NCBI GenBank assembly: GCA_039881145.1
Contig: JAYKKI010000067.1
Coordinates: 2,989,501 to 3,053,500, forward strand
Reading direction: 5' to 3'
Source: Druceiella hillmani
Lineage: Eukaryota > Arthropoda > Insecta > Lepidoptera > Hepialidae
DNA length: 64,000 nucleotides
Both the position numbers and the translations under genes were made by a program. The notes under the pieces are model-generated. The model was not told the origin of the DNA and made no database searches. It saw only the letters and a program-made list of their open reading frames with translations. Shown piece after piece: positions 1-12,960 of the stretch (positions within the stretch are counted from its first letter, which is position 1; every line of letters begins with the position of its first letter).

Positions 1-269
1 AAGTTAACGATTTTAAATTTCGTATCATAGTCTTTTTTTTTTCTTTGATTATATAGCGTTCGTTATCGCTGCTCTATGTTCCATAGACAACATTTTATGA
101 TTGTACTATAGAATGATGTTATATGGATAGATATATATTGTGTGTGCGAAAGAGATAGTGCTTTCGCGTTCCAATCGAAATATTTGAATGAAGTACACCC
201 ACCCTGGGGTAAAATACATAAATTGCAATCCAATACGTATTATAAGTAAGAACTTGTAAAATTATAGTG
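1..269. other. AT-rich DNA, no gene seen
   Basis: No coding region, repeat or RNA gene can be supported here. The direct repeat described next begins near 270. Confidence 0.5.
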
Positions 270-1085
270 GTTAAGAAACAAATTAATAAGCTCAACATGT
301 TTCATTTATATTATAAATGAGGGTATAAAATAAAAACATTTTAAAATAAAAAGGCATAATATTTGTAAGGTTTTGGAAAAAATACAAATTTTATGTTGTT
401 TCACTATGAAGGTTATTTATTAAAAATTACAAATAACACACAAGGCAAAGTAGACAAAAATTGTGGTTATTAAAATGATATTTCGAAATTTATATATATT
501 TAAATAAATTATCGGAACGAAAGGCATCAAATTAGTCATCAACTATATTAACTCGATGTGTCATATGTATATATAAACCTATTAAGTATGCTGTGTAACC
601 AATATTTAGAATATTGTATGTCTATGATAATTTCCAATTATAAAAAAATATTATGCTAAATTACTGAGATTATTAAAGTAATGCAAATCTTCACAATATA
701 TTTTGGCGCATATTGAAATTTTATTATTTTTTGATACAAAAAAGTCGCAAAACGACAGATGCAAGAGAGTCTCTTTGAAATTAATATTTATAGTTTCTAA
801 ATTGTAAACTTTAGTTGAAGGCATTGGTCTCTGTGGGAACTTTCATATGAGAGTCCATGCACAACACAGATTGCTAATTTAGACTGCTAAAGTATGCCTA
901 CTTAACTTATATAAAGTTGGTGATTGTTAAATTAAATACATTAATACAACCTTAGCAATCATTACATAAACAAATATAGTTCGCTTTACTAATATGTGAA
1001 GACCAAAGCATTTAATAAATTAAATGGTTGTTGAAAACAACAACTGTAACGAGTATGAATTTTCAATTTTCAAATATTTTATCAA
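270..1085 (+). repeat. Dispersed direct repeat, copy 1 (partner 37,370-38,185)
   Basis: By-eye alignment shows that this segment and 37,370-38,185 share the same order of blocks. Examples are a block ending GGTATAAAATAAAAACATTT, the block around GAGAGTCTCTT, and a final block ending TTTAATAAATTAAATGGTTG. Point changes and indels are frequent, so the duplication is old. No open frame is conserved between the copies, which argues for duplicated non-coding DNA or an uncharacterised repeat family. The partner lies about 2.8 kb upstream of the first gustatory receptor gene, so this copy may once have flanked a related receptor; that is inference. Confidence 0.6.
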
Positions 1086-1959
1086 AGGAGCATGTTCATT
1101 TTATAAGGGTTTTGGACCCAGAAAAAAAATGAATTACGCATAAGTGAAATCTGCATTTTAAAGCTTAAAATTATTGTAAAGATACTTAAAAAAAATGTTG
1201 CTTCTTAAACTGTGCATGTTTTAAATATTTATAAAAATAGGTCATGGTTACTGGTAAACATTCACTATTAGGGAATGAATGGCATAAAATAAAAATAAGA
1301 TCATGTTATGAAGATTTAGCCTAGCGCAACATTTCAACTTTCAGGTATTCTGCTTTACCTTTGTATTAGTTAGTTTTATGCTGTAAGAGGTCACCGAGCA
1401 ACATTTTCTGATTCAAACATATGAGATTCAAACATAGTCTGCAACCAGTACCCGTTTAGTAAATAAAATTATCAAACCACTAGAGGTCATTTAAAAATTA
1501 AAAACATTCTACCACAAGTTATTATTCATTAAAAGTGATTCCTTAATGCCAACTGATAAGGTTCATATTTTAATATACACATTATTAGCTTAGTGAGCAT
1601 AGTTACAATAGTGGCAGACTAACAGCAAAAAATATTATGCCACAGGTTAAGTGGTTGGAACGTGTCACTTATTGCATTGAGTTAAAGCATACATTTGGTA
1701 TACCAGTACCATAGTGAAGATAGTAACATGCTAATTATGAAAACAAAACCTAACTTTATTGTATTGTCTGCCAGTTGTTTGTTTTGTTTGGTAACTTTTA
1801 AATATTTAAATCTTTTTGCATTACGTTAACTGATGTATCAATCAAGATAAAAAATAACACCTTCTTATTTTACTTTAAATAAAACATATGTAAAGAAAAC
1901 ATGAGCGCCATTTATCAAGAATTTTTATCTTTATAACTTCTTGATTAATATATAATAGA
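1086..1959. other. Intergenic DNA, nothing recognised
   Basis: The sequence is AT-rich, with no conserved coding signal, tandem repeat or terminal repeat that I can support. Confidence 0.4.
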
Positions 1960-2284
1960 CTACGAACGTGAAAACTGTGTGCAACTGTGGAAACAGGATA
2001 GTCGAATAGAAAAGATGAAAGCTGTATGTCCATTAAGATTAAAAACTTACAACCAGAAATTAAAATATTACAGCGTTACCTATACATGTAAAAAAGGAGG
2101 CAGACAGTTTAAGTCCAAAAGTAGTGGATTACGGCAATCTTCTGCTTATAAGGACAACTGCCTTATGACTATTAAGATTTCTTTGACTAACGATGGCACC
2201 AAACTCAAAATTGTACACATGGAAGAACACCACAACCATCCTGCAAACAGAGAACTTTTCACCTATGCGAAAGTTTTAACATAA
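1960..2284 (+). pseudogene. ZSWIM3-N-terminal/FAR1-like DNA-binding domain fragment (MULE-related)
   Basis: The frame reads from an AG acceptor-like site near 1,959 through D-Y-E-R-E-N-C-V-Q-L-W-K to a double stop at 2,282. It contains the pattern of the ZSWIM3 N-terminal / FAR1-like fold: an Arg/Lys-rich start, LKYYSVTYTCKKGG, KSSGLRQSSAYKDNC, and a closing EEHHNHPANRELF zinc-ligand segment. Such domains occur in Mutator-like transposases and in host proteins derived from them. Only this domain of about 105 residues is seen. No SWIM finger or transposase core follows, and the downstream DNA is an unrelated pseudogene on the other strand. The frame is open upstream of the first Met at 1,979, so it is probably an internal exon or a truncated element rather than a complete gene. 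Confidence 0.5.
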
Positions 2285-3027
2285 TAAATTCATTAGTACC
2301 ATTTTCAATTGACAGGTAATAATCATATAGTAAAGTATGTTCTATGCTGAAAAAGTTTCATGCAAGGAGGGTATATCTTTTGAGTGAACGTTAAGTGATC
2401 CTTGCCCTCCAAACCTTATTAAACAGAAAAATGTCTAGTTTTTGCTACAGCCACTAATACGGCAATATATTTATTCCCAAACTTATTCTTATCTTTTCAT
2501 CAAATGGATATAACAATTTTTTCCTATCAGGGTTGAGAGTACGATGTAGTGTGAACCAGGCAACTTTTATAAATCCATGGGAATACAACTATTCATAGAA
2601 CTTGTCTCTTTCTATAGATTTGATGGATGGTAACATTGTCATATTTACACATTCCATTTAAAGATTATTAAATACCGCAGCCCAATATCTGTTTTGAGAT
2701 TTACCAGTACAATTTGGAACCACTTCCAATAATTGTAAATTAACATTAAGCACTTCTGCCAGAATGTGTAACAGTGGACCGTATAAACCAGCCGTTGTCA
2801 ATTTACAATTAGTATCTTTTTTAAGTATTATATACGGTGGTACATCTAAAGTTGTTATTATCAGTGGGCAATTGTTAAAATTTGTGAATTTATCTGGAAA
2901 ACAGTTGAATAAATCTTCGTTTTCTTTTCGATATTTACTATGTTGAGCACTTTTGGGTTTGTTTGCATTGTCCCACTGAAAATGGGAAATACGTTGATAT
3001 GACTATTTGTTCCATCCAATCTTTGGT

Positions 3028-6000
3028 CACACCCCCGACGAAAAGATTTAATTGCCTACACTATTACATACGTACTCGCCTGTCTGTATCCATTTGTGTG
3101 TATGCGTAAATTAATCTAGGGTTGTCTACAGTCTGCAGGTAAAGAATATTTATTATTACTATGCATCGACTCGATGATTGCGGGCGTCCGCGCCGATCGA
3201 CCAACATGACTCGACATGGCCATTGCCTGTTTCTCTTTCTAACCATTAACCAACAGCATGAATCGGAAGACTGTCCGGATACGCGCTGACGCAATAACTT
3301 TACAATTGCGCACATGTATTTATAATTATCTAATTGTAAAAATATAATTATGTAAATATACATTTAGCACTATACGTATAATCGTTGAAAGATTTGATAA
3401 TAATATTATTTGTATAGAATTTGAAAAAGTTACTTAGTATGGAGTTTGAAAAAGAAATAAAATTTTAAATAAAAATTTATATCGTTTCTTTACAAATGCG
3501 ATACACTGAAATATTTTCTTCTAAAACTTTTGTCTCTAAACATTTTATTGTTATGTCGCACAACATTAAATATTTTAAATCTCACAAATAGTTTTTTTAG
3601 GTATTCCAAAGGAAAAGAAGGACATGGTAAATCAAATCTAATTTCATTTATCTTGGCAATTATTTCGTTACCAATATGATAAAAATCACCATTCACAAAA
3701 TGATCTTTACAGATGCTATCTATTTTTAAAATATATTGTTTGAAATCTTCTGATGAATTAATTAAAGGTCCAAATGGATGGTTAGTTCTGTGTGCTTTAA
3801 AGCATGTGAAAAGATTTTTTTCAACAAATTGTTTATTTTTGTTAACATAATTTTGCATAACTTCGCATTCTTTATGATGGTCATGACACTTTTTTAATAA
3901 ATATCCACATACATACATAGAAGCATTTTCTTCAGGAAGCTCGAACCTGTAATCAGTGGTCCTCACTTGCAAAGATTTTTGGGATAACTCTACAGTTACT
4001 TGTTCTTTTGCTATGTATGAATTTTGGGCCTCTTCTACGCTCATAGCTAGTTGATCTAAGTCTTCAGAACAATTTGTATATTCCGACTGTCTGATGATGT
4101 TAACCACGAAAAGCTTCCTAAAGGTGAACAAAACTGAATGGCAGACAGCCTCCGACAGTTGGTTTTTTTCATCTTGGTTAAGCCTTTTTGTAAACAAGTA
4201 ATTATAACCTACATTTTTAAGGTCTATTGCAATACTTGGTACTGCTTTAATACTTATCAAAAATCCTTTGATAAATTTCATTGTCTTTGTTATATCTCTG
4301 CCAATCTGACGATTAATTACTTGTGATCCAGAAAGGATATGTTGCATTTATTCTGGAGTGTTTATTTGAAAATCTGCCTGATAAAATGCCTTTTTGTACT
4401 TGTAATCATCATTAACTGTAGACGAATTTAAAATATCGAACGTATCATTCATTAGTTTAATAAATTTAGCGGTGCCTAAACTTTTTCCGGGAATCTTTCC
4501 TGTATCGATTAAAGTACTGATGGTTACCGCGACTGTTTGACTCAAAACTTGTGTACTTTACATGCATTTTTTCAAAATTATTTGGTCTGATATGTGATTC
4601 AGTCAATTTAAAAGCCATTTTGTAATTGTGACTTTTTTCAGCATCATACATTCTTTAAATATCATTCCGAGATGCTAATTGTTTAGAACCATCAGTGAAA
4701 AATAAAACCGTATTTTTGTAGTGACTTTACCAGTTGCTTCGTAGTGACTTTATGAGATATGGTATATCAAATATATAATAAATCTTTTGACCATTAACTA
4801 AAAAGAATGGTTGAGTTGTAGTAACAGATTGGTTTTTGGCCATATTTATAAAATTTGAACCCTGGTCAGAAGTGAATGCAAGCACATTAAAACCAATTTC
4901 AAGCATCTGTGTTATTATATTTTCCAACCATGTACCAAAATCTGCATAATTCTTATTTTGGCTCAAAAAACAATATGCCAACGCTTGTTTTCAGTTAGAG
5001 AACACTCCTCGTGCCATGACCACAAAGTCTGTTTTTCCTTGATTTCATGGAATCCAACCAGTTTATCTTTGTTTATTTGATAATGACATTTCATCGGCAC
5101 ATATGATGCAATATTTTTCAGATTCAGTCAAGTTGTGAATCTTAGACTTCAAACAATTAATTACATTGTACTCGAAGGCTGCACGTCTTTGTAAAGTTCT
5201 TACACTGGGCAAACTAAGCGTTTCAGAGAAAACTTGATAAGCAACCGGACTGGGAAAATATATATTCAATGCGAACATTATATATTCTTGATCATATCGG
5301 TTTCCATGAAAGTTTTGTTTTACATTTTTTTGAATGTCAATAATTTTTTAAGCAAAGGCGGCATATCCGATTCATTAACAGTAACACTACCTACTACTTG
5401 CGACTCGAACAATCTCCGTTTTTTGTCTTCTGATTTTAATTCAGCTCGCAGCTTCCTTATTCGAGATGTATCTTCTGATAAAATTTTAGTTGTCTGTAGT
5501 GATTGCTAAGTACAAGGAGTTTCCAAATCATACTGCGCCAATATTTGTGAAGTAAAGGAGCTGCATGTCAGTTTTATGTCAGTTTGAGTATATTTTGAGT
5601 TATCAGATGGGTTTTCCAAAAAGTTTTCTTTTAATGAAATCACACTTGGCGAAATGAAGATCACACACAAAATAACTTTTATGAAGTATGTTTATGTCTT
5701 TACTCTTCAAGTCCATCCGTCCTATTGTTTTAATCCATTGCCTGAACCTGGAAAAAGTTATTAAAATCACTTATTTTATTGTATTTATTATAGCCATATA
5801 ATAAAGCCAATTGTTCTCTTATTTTAGACAATTCTCTTTGATCTTCTCAAATATCTAAGATTCTTAGTTTTAATTTATATCTTCGCTGTACTTTTGAGTC
5901 GACTGAGTCTCTTAATAAATAACATAATAAGCCAATGACTGACACTACAAGGATACATCGTACAATTCCATCGACGTTCAAACAAAACAATGACTTTTAA

Positions 6001-6378
6001 GAACAGTTTGAAATTTAAAATTATATACTGGGAATATAAAATTATTTGCAAGAATATATAGTTGTCTTACCTTGTTTCATCGGAAGGGAAATTAAAAAAT
6101 CTCCAATATTTTTTAATTTTATTGTTTTCTAAGCACCCGTACACAATGCAATAACGTACCATTATATTGTATTATTTTAAATAGTTAACAAATTAGGACT
6201 AAATTACACAAGTTAAACTCAACAAAAGATAGCAAAATCAAACAAATCACTAGCGCACGCAGCGAGCGGCAACCTATGAATGCGTACTCATGACCGTACT
6301 CATTATCTGCGGGTGACGTTAAATTGGCGGGAAGAGGTGAGTGTCGCTTCTTTACGTAATAATATTGAATATTCTTTG
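3028..6378 (-). mobile_element. P-type (THAP/P-element superfamily) DNA transposon, 3.35 kb
   Basis: The element interrupts the receptor pseudogene and is flanked by the 7-bp direct repeat CTTTGGT (3,021-3,027 and 6,379-6,385). If one mismatch is allowed this becomes the 8 bp usual for P elements. The intact receptor has one uninterrupted sequence at this point, so the ends are well placed. The outer ends read CACACCCCCGAC at the low-coordinate side and, on the minus strand, CAAAGAATATT at the other. Only CA...TG is clearly shared as a terminal inverted repeat. A second, internally deleted copy at 17,760-18,899 has the same two ends. Inside is a broken minus-strand transposase gene with a THAP finger. 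Confidence 0.85.
3490..6162 (-). pseudogene. THAP9/P-element-like transposase, disabled
   Basis: Exon 1 (6,162-6,071) starts MVRYCIVYGC and ends RFFNFPSDETR at a GTAAGA donor. Exon 2 begins at 5,747 after TTTTTCCAG, reads FRQWIKTIG, and later gives VCDLHF. Together these form the C2CH THAP DNA-binding finger. A Lys/Arg/Glu-rich coiled-coil-like stretch (SRIRKLRAELKSEDKKRR) follows, then SPVAYQVFSETLSLPSVRTL, then the RNase-H-like core: CADEMSL (first acid region) and TSDQGSNF (second). Next comes YYIFDIPYLIKSLRSNW, typical of P transposases, then LFTKRLNQDEK near the C terminus and a final open frame (4,347-3,490) with VCGYLLKKC. The gene is broken: a frameshift after KCDFI (about 5,640), stops near 5,510 and 5,320, and shifts between 4,350 and 5,060. 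It is probably inactive. THAP and P domains are family knowledge; the assignment is by motif reading. Confidence 0.8.
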
Positions 6379-6568
6379 CTTTGGTTATGAACAGTACATT
6401 AACGATATACAGACACCAACATAATGAAAAAATAAGTTCAGCATCACAGTTGGTTAAATCATTGTTTTCATTTTCACATTATTATTATAAATTTACCATG
6501 ACTGGGCTAATAAACACAAATGTTTGACTTCGTGAATAAAAATTCTGAAACTTCCACTTTATTTATTA

Positions 6569-7652
6569 CTAGATGTGCCTGCGACTTCGTTCATGTGAGC
6601 TATAGAACATTGTTCACAAAATTTCTCTGTAGACAATGTTTCCTGTAGAACCGTCAGGGATATGAACAAATAAATTGTTAGCGTTGCTGACGCGAGAGAG
6701 TGCTACATACAGCTGTCCGTGCAAAAAGCATCTGATGCTTAGGTCCACGATAGCGCAAGGTTTGTTCTGTTTTTGAAAACACAATGACACCACGATTTAC
6801 CAAATTTACTTATACTCGCTTGAATAGCATGTAAGGAACAATTAAAAAAAAGCATATCGCGTTATATAACATAGACCATTTAGCGTTATATATCGTCGAG
6901 TAGAAATAAAAAATATATGAATTAATCAAAACAACTAAAGTGCGTTATTAAGTTATTATGTTGTGTTGTTAATTTAAATCCCTACTTGCGCCATCTATTG
7001 TAGAAAAGCAAAATTATAGTACAAACCTTGTAACTTTACTTAAGCCTGAAAATATTTAGAGAGCATAGATATGATGTGAATTATATTGCATTGCATTATG
7101 TAATTTGCGGTGCAATATAAAAAAGATTCAAATCCATTCAGTGATAATTAACTTGATGCGATAGAGGAAAATTACGTATTTTAAAAACCTTGTGATGACA
7201 TCTATTGGTGATTTTTTAAACTGTACTTAGTTAAATATTAATGAGTCATTTCACTTTTTTTTTAATTATAGGTATTTATATTTATTTATTGCCACATTTT
7301 GTAATTTTTTATATTCACAAATATGTATTGATATGTACAGATTAGAAAAATATTTCGATTCGGAGTGATTTTTGCACGAACTAGTTTTTGTATTTCCGCT
7401 TGGGAATGAGACATTTTCCGGAAATAAAAGTATCCTATATGTTGACCCAGATAATCAGTTATCGTTATATCAAATTTCATCAAAATCTATCCAGTAGTTT
7501 TTGCGTGATGCGGTAACAGAAAGACCGACAAACAAAAATTTTAAAAATGGAAATTTGGTCTTTATATCGATAATAATGATTATTAGAAAATTTTTTCTAA
7601 AAATGTTCAATGTACAGACACGGCTTAGTTACAGTTTTATTATATGTACAGA
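6569..7652 (-). mobile_element. Helitron-type rolling-circle element, short, with helicase remnant
   Basis: On the minus strand the element starts TCTGTACATATAATAAAACT and ends in CTAG, preceded by a hairpin-forming GAACGAAGTCGCAGGC stretch. These are Helitron hallmarks (5' TC, 3' CTRR after a short hairpin). It sits between an A and a T of the receptor pseudogene, the known Helitron target, with no target duplication. The intact receptor shows the unbroken site. A shorter relative occurs at 8,834-9,118. The 1.08-kb length and lone helicase tail make it non-autonomous. Confidence 0.8.
6640..6775 (-). pseudogene. PIF1/Helitron helicase C-terminal fragment
   Basis: A single minus-strand frame reads AIVDLSIRCFLHGQLYVALS followed by RVSNANNLFVHIPDG. 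This matches the last conserved motif of PIF1-like helicases in Helitrons (G-Q-L-Y-V-A-x-S-R-V), followed by the usual N-N-L-F-V tail. Only about 40 codons remain and the replication-initiator part is absent. It lies just inside the 3' end of the short Helitron, where the helicase tail would be expected. Confidence 0.75.
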
Positions 7653-7800
7653 TAACAATATATTGGAAATTCGCCTCTTCGTTACTATGCCGTGTTTTGT
7701 TTGTTATTTTGTCTCCATACGCTCTTTGATGCAATATTATAAAAATATAATTAATTGGATGAAACAAATAGAAATTATTATAAAAATATTATATTTTTTT

Positions 7801-8502
7801 CAAAACATATCCATTGATCTAAATATCAAGATACGGCCAAAGGAACAAAAACCAAATCGAAAATGACAACACCAATTCATGTGCGCCATCTATTGCAATT
7901 AAACGAAACTACTTCGTAGGTCACATGACTGACTGTATGCGACCGTAGATGTAATGTTGTCGTGGCGTTATCTTATTTTATTATTTTTTAACTAAATTAA
8001 AAAAGAAATGATTTTCAATTTGTATGCATATATATTGATGTGACAATGCTTAAATAGCTTGGCATTTATAAAAAATAACGAAAAAAGTTATTCTTATATA
8101 AAAAAGGCAATTATAACAGGTGGATACAACGGCACTATACTATATAGATATGTCAGGAATGGTTTAAAATTAAAATGGATACATTATCTCCATTTTGTGC
8201 TAATCAGTTTTAATAAATTCCCTGTATCGGAAATTTGCGTACTTATATTGTCGGCATTGGTAAGACGATTATACAAAAACCGGTATATACTTCATTAGCG
8301 ATGAAAAAGTTAAGATTTAAAAAAATTAAATTGAACTTAAAGAAATTATAATGTTATATATAATAATATAATGTTTTATATAAATCTCCCTCTACATACA
8401 GGTACATATCTATGGCACGTTCTCTATAATCATTTACTCATTTTATATTATTTTAGTTTAAAATATTTGTTTATTACTTTAATGCAAAATTGGAAATGTG
8501 CA

Positions 8503-8503
<1 letters not shown>
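7801..8503. other. Intergenic DNA, nothing firm
   Basis: AT-rich sequence with a short GCGCCATCTATTG block also seen, slightly changed, at 6,987. No coding region is supported. The 79-codon frame at 8,059 shows no recognisable domain. Confidence 0.35.

Positions 8504-8577
<74 letters not shown>
8504..8577. repeat. (TA)n microsatellite
   Basis: An uninterrupted TA dinucleotide array of about 70 bp. It gives spurious Ile-Tyr reading frames on both strands. Confidence 0.95.
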
Positions 8578-8580
<3 letters not shown>

Positions 8581-8833
8581 CAGATTTAAATTATATCTGA
8601 CCACATAAGAAAACGCAAATTTTCAACACCTCTGTCAGAATAAAATTCAAAGGTTATACTGAATATCATTAAATTATCTTCAATTACGTTACACTTTCCT
8701 GTTTTATTTAACTTTACAAAAAATTCCCTTTTTAATTACTTTTCCCTGCTTTAAAAATAAATGACACATTTCACACAACAAATTTAAATTGGTTTTAGAG
8801 AGAGACATGGTCTATGTGGACTTATGTTACGAA

Positions 8834-9118
8834 CTAACTGTGCCTACGACTTTGTTCGCATGAAATTCGAAATGAGGAAAGTTATTAGAATTTTTTTCCC
8901 TCTCTTGTATGCTGCTCTTGGATATAAACTATTACCATACCAAATTTCCTTCCAGTGAATTTTACGTGATTGACGCACAAATTAAGAGACAGACTAACAA
9001 AAATTGGAAACAAATTTTCTGACATCTATTATCATTCTATTCGCTGAATCAATTACTCTTTTTAAAATATCTTCCATGTACAGAATTCATTCTGTTACAA
9101 TTTTATTATATGTATAGA
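8834..9118 (-). mobile_element. Helitron relative, 285 bp, non-autonomous
   Basis: The 5' end on the minus strand (TCTATACATATAATAAAATT) and the 3' hairpin region (GCGAACAAAGTCGTAGGC then TTAG) match the two ends of the element at 6,569-7,652. The terminal CTRR has changed to TTAG. Internal sequence is mostly deleted and no helicase remains. An A precedes the 5' end on the minus strand and a T follows the 3' end, as expected for Helitron insertion. Confidence 0.65.
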
Positions 9119-11289
<2,171 letters not shown>

Positions 11290-11441
11290 GAATATACTTG
11301 GCAATAATTTTGTAGAAATTCATTATTCGCAATTAAATGAAACTATGTGATGTAGTATTATTTCTTCTTTATTAAAATTCGTTACCACGACCTAGGTTTC
11401 ATTGTATTACAACATCTTCAGGTGGGCAATTAGCAAAGATC
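11290..11441 (-). mobile_element. Hammerhead-bearing inverted-repeat retroelement, copy A (single arm)
   Basis: One arm of the small element that is complete at 51,067-51,324. It starts at the shared outer end (GAATATACTTGGC, TGTAGAAATTCATTATTC), runs through the AATTAAATGAAACTA block, and ends at the centre of the element (TTAGCAAAGAT). The second arm is missing, so this copy is truncated. No target-site duplication is visible. It contains the best-preserved hammerhead of the window on the minus strand. Confidence 0.7.
11380..11440 (-). ncRNA. Hammerhead ribozyme (type I), copy A, core intact
   Basis: The minus strand reads, in order: stem I strand CCAC (11,425-11,422), core CTGAAGA (11,421-11,415), one extra T, stem II GTTGT-AAT-ACAAT (11,413-11,401), core GAAA (11,400-11,397), minimal stem III CCTAGG (11,396-11,391), then TC, then stem I strand GTGG (11,388-11,385). 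The predicted self-cleavage site is after GUC, between 11,389 and 11,388. Every invariant core position of a hammerhead is present. The very short stem III matches the minimal hammerheads known from Penelope-like elements. The distal part of stem I is weakened here (AACGA against the usual AAAGA). Activity is predicted, not shown. Confidence 0.75.
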
Positions 11442-11999
11442 AACTCTTAGGAACTTCCAACAGCATTTATATATTACACAAAACAATAGCGGAAGCCGGG
11501 TTTGTGCGGGTTTTCCCACTGCTTACGTTAGTGAATTTTCGAAACTTATAGAATATACAAGTATTTTAGTGAGGGTAATAAATTAAATTGATGTTATTCT
11601 ATGAAGTTATACAAACCAAATGTTCCGGTGTATGTAATAAGTTAAATGGATATTATTCTCAGTAATATATTTATACAATAGCAAGGGTATCTTATGGTTA
11701 GAATAAGGTTATACAACTAATTATATATATCTCCCATTTTTTGTTTTCTTTTGTGATGTGTCTCTTTAGATGTGTTGCTGGACTAAAACAATTTGAAGTG
11801 CACTACAGTATCAATGTTATCTAGCCATATTATGTCTAAAAGATATTAAGCATGGGTGATAATATTGTTATTATTACGGACAATATTTTAAAAACCTTTT
11901 CATTTACAATAAACAAAACCATAATTTTCAAGCTCGTATATACTTTACTAATAAATGAATTTAATTACTCCTTGATCGATTCAAATTGAAACATCTACG
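11442..11999. other. Intergenic DNA, nothing recognised
   Basis: No supported gene or repeat. Confidence 0.35.
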
Positions 12000-12062
12000 A
12001 AAATGGCACATAAATATCTACTATAATGACACATAAATATCTACGATAATGACACATAACAA
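12000..12062. repeat. Short tandem repeat, about 26-bp unit
   Basis: Near-identical units of the form GACACATAAATATCTACGATAAT are repeated about 2.4 times. Confidence 0.7.
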
Positions 12063-12124
12063 CGAAAAATATTTAGTGAAGAGAGTAAAAGTCATCATCT
12101 CCGTGATGTGTTGGGTATATCATA

Positions 12125-12200
12125 AGATATACGGCCTTTGACTGGGCGGTGCACCGCGTGGACGTCGGTTCTATTCCCAGCCGTTCGCCAAGCGGGACTG
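12125..12200 (+). repeat. Possible tRNA-derived SINE fragment
   Basis: The block CGTCGGTTCTATTCCCAGCC resembles a pol III B box (GGTTC-A-ANNCC) preceded by a GC-rich GGTGCACCGCGTGG stretch. No clear A box, poly-A tail or target duplication is seen, so the call is tentative. Confidence 0.3.
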
Positions 12201-12865
12201 GATTGTAGTTCTGGTTTTGCTCTAAGATATTGCTCTCATAGCAATAAGTCAATAATAATATGTGTCAATACGATACCAAATATTACATACATTAAAGTAC
12301 ATACATAAATAAAAGTATGTCGAATGTATTTATTATTTTACAATTATGTGTATATTAAAACTTGTATGAATATTGCACATATTAGGAAACATTTCCCAGG
12401 CTGTATATGACCAATGATTATAATTTTTTTATTATAACCGGTTTTGAGTTACAAAGTTGCTATACATTTTTGGACTCGCCCAAAAGCCAGAGTACCGTCA
12501 CTAACTAATCAGCAAACAATTATTATTTTAAAAAAGCGATTGAAACCAAGTGCAGCTATGGTTCCTTTTTACTCGGGTAAAGCCAGAACAAATAACTAGT
12601 TTTATAATGTTCTTCTATTGTTCTTTAGGGTCTTATCAAAATTATTTTTATCTTGGTAAGTTATAAAATATCTATAAAAATTTATTTTTTTAGAAATCAT
12701 CCACAAAACGCAAGTTTCTACTATTTTGATCTGTGTGAATTAAAACACTATTTTTGGGTCTAGGTAACTATCGCCTACTGTAATGTTGTAAGTTTAATAA
12801 GCGACGATTGCTAATACGAATAAGCAATGGTAAAATGAACAGGCTACATACAAGGACAAGACAAA

Positions 12866-12960
12866 ATTATAATTCCTGATTCAAACGCTCGCCCGAACGT
12901 TTCGGCCATAAACAGGCAAATTGTCTTCGTCAAAAGTAGGAGTAGGTCGTACCACTTTTT
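12866..12960 (-). repeat. Degenerate ribozyme-like repeat (TTGACGAAGA...GCCGAAACG)
   Basis: On the minus strand the sequence runs TTTTGACGAAGAC, a GCC...GGC stem, then GAAACGTTCGGGC. This layout resembles the hammerhead-bearing ends of Penelope-type elements. However, the first core base is changed and stem III cannot close on a U16.1. It may be a decayed member of a second family, or only a chance likeness. Confidence 0.25.

Larger units (their letters stand above)
2421..7800 (-). pseudogene. Ionotropic receptor pseudogene, split by a P element and a Helitron
   Basis: Three minus-strand blocks align in order with the intact receptor gene at 22,898-24,793: about 7,800-7,653, then 6,568-6,379, then 3,027-2,421. 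They cover part of the extracellular region, ligand-binding lobe S1 and the start of the first membrane segment. Matching blocks include the equivalents of CNNCPLIV, the PPYI segment, the GLYGP segment and the LPSI segment. In-frame stops occur, for example TAA where the intact gene codes the NLSLK stretch and TAG soon after the ERDK stretch. The gap between blocks one and two is exactly a Helitron (6,569-7,652). The gap between two and three is exactly a P-type element (3,028-6,378). Similarity stops near 2,421, before the pore, and fades near 7,800. It is a dead tandem-family relative of the intact gene. Confidence 0.85.

Noticed and set aside
8371..8589. Open frames rich in Ile-Tyr repeats (also near 10.5, 25.1, 31.2, 32.7, 35.4 and 58.0 kb)
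   Set aside because: They are translations of (TA)n microsatellites on both strands and have no coding meaning.
12125..12200. A true tRNA gene
   Set aside because: Only a B-box-like block is visible; no cloverleaf with acceptor and anticodon arms can be drawn.
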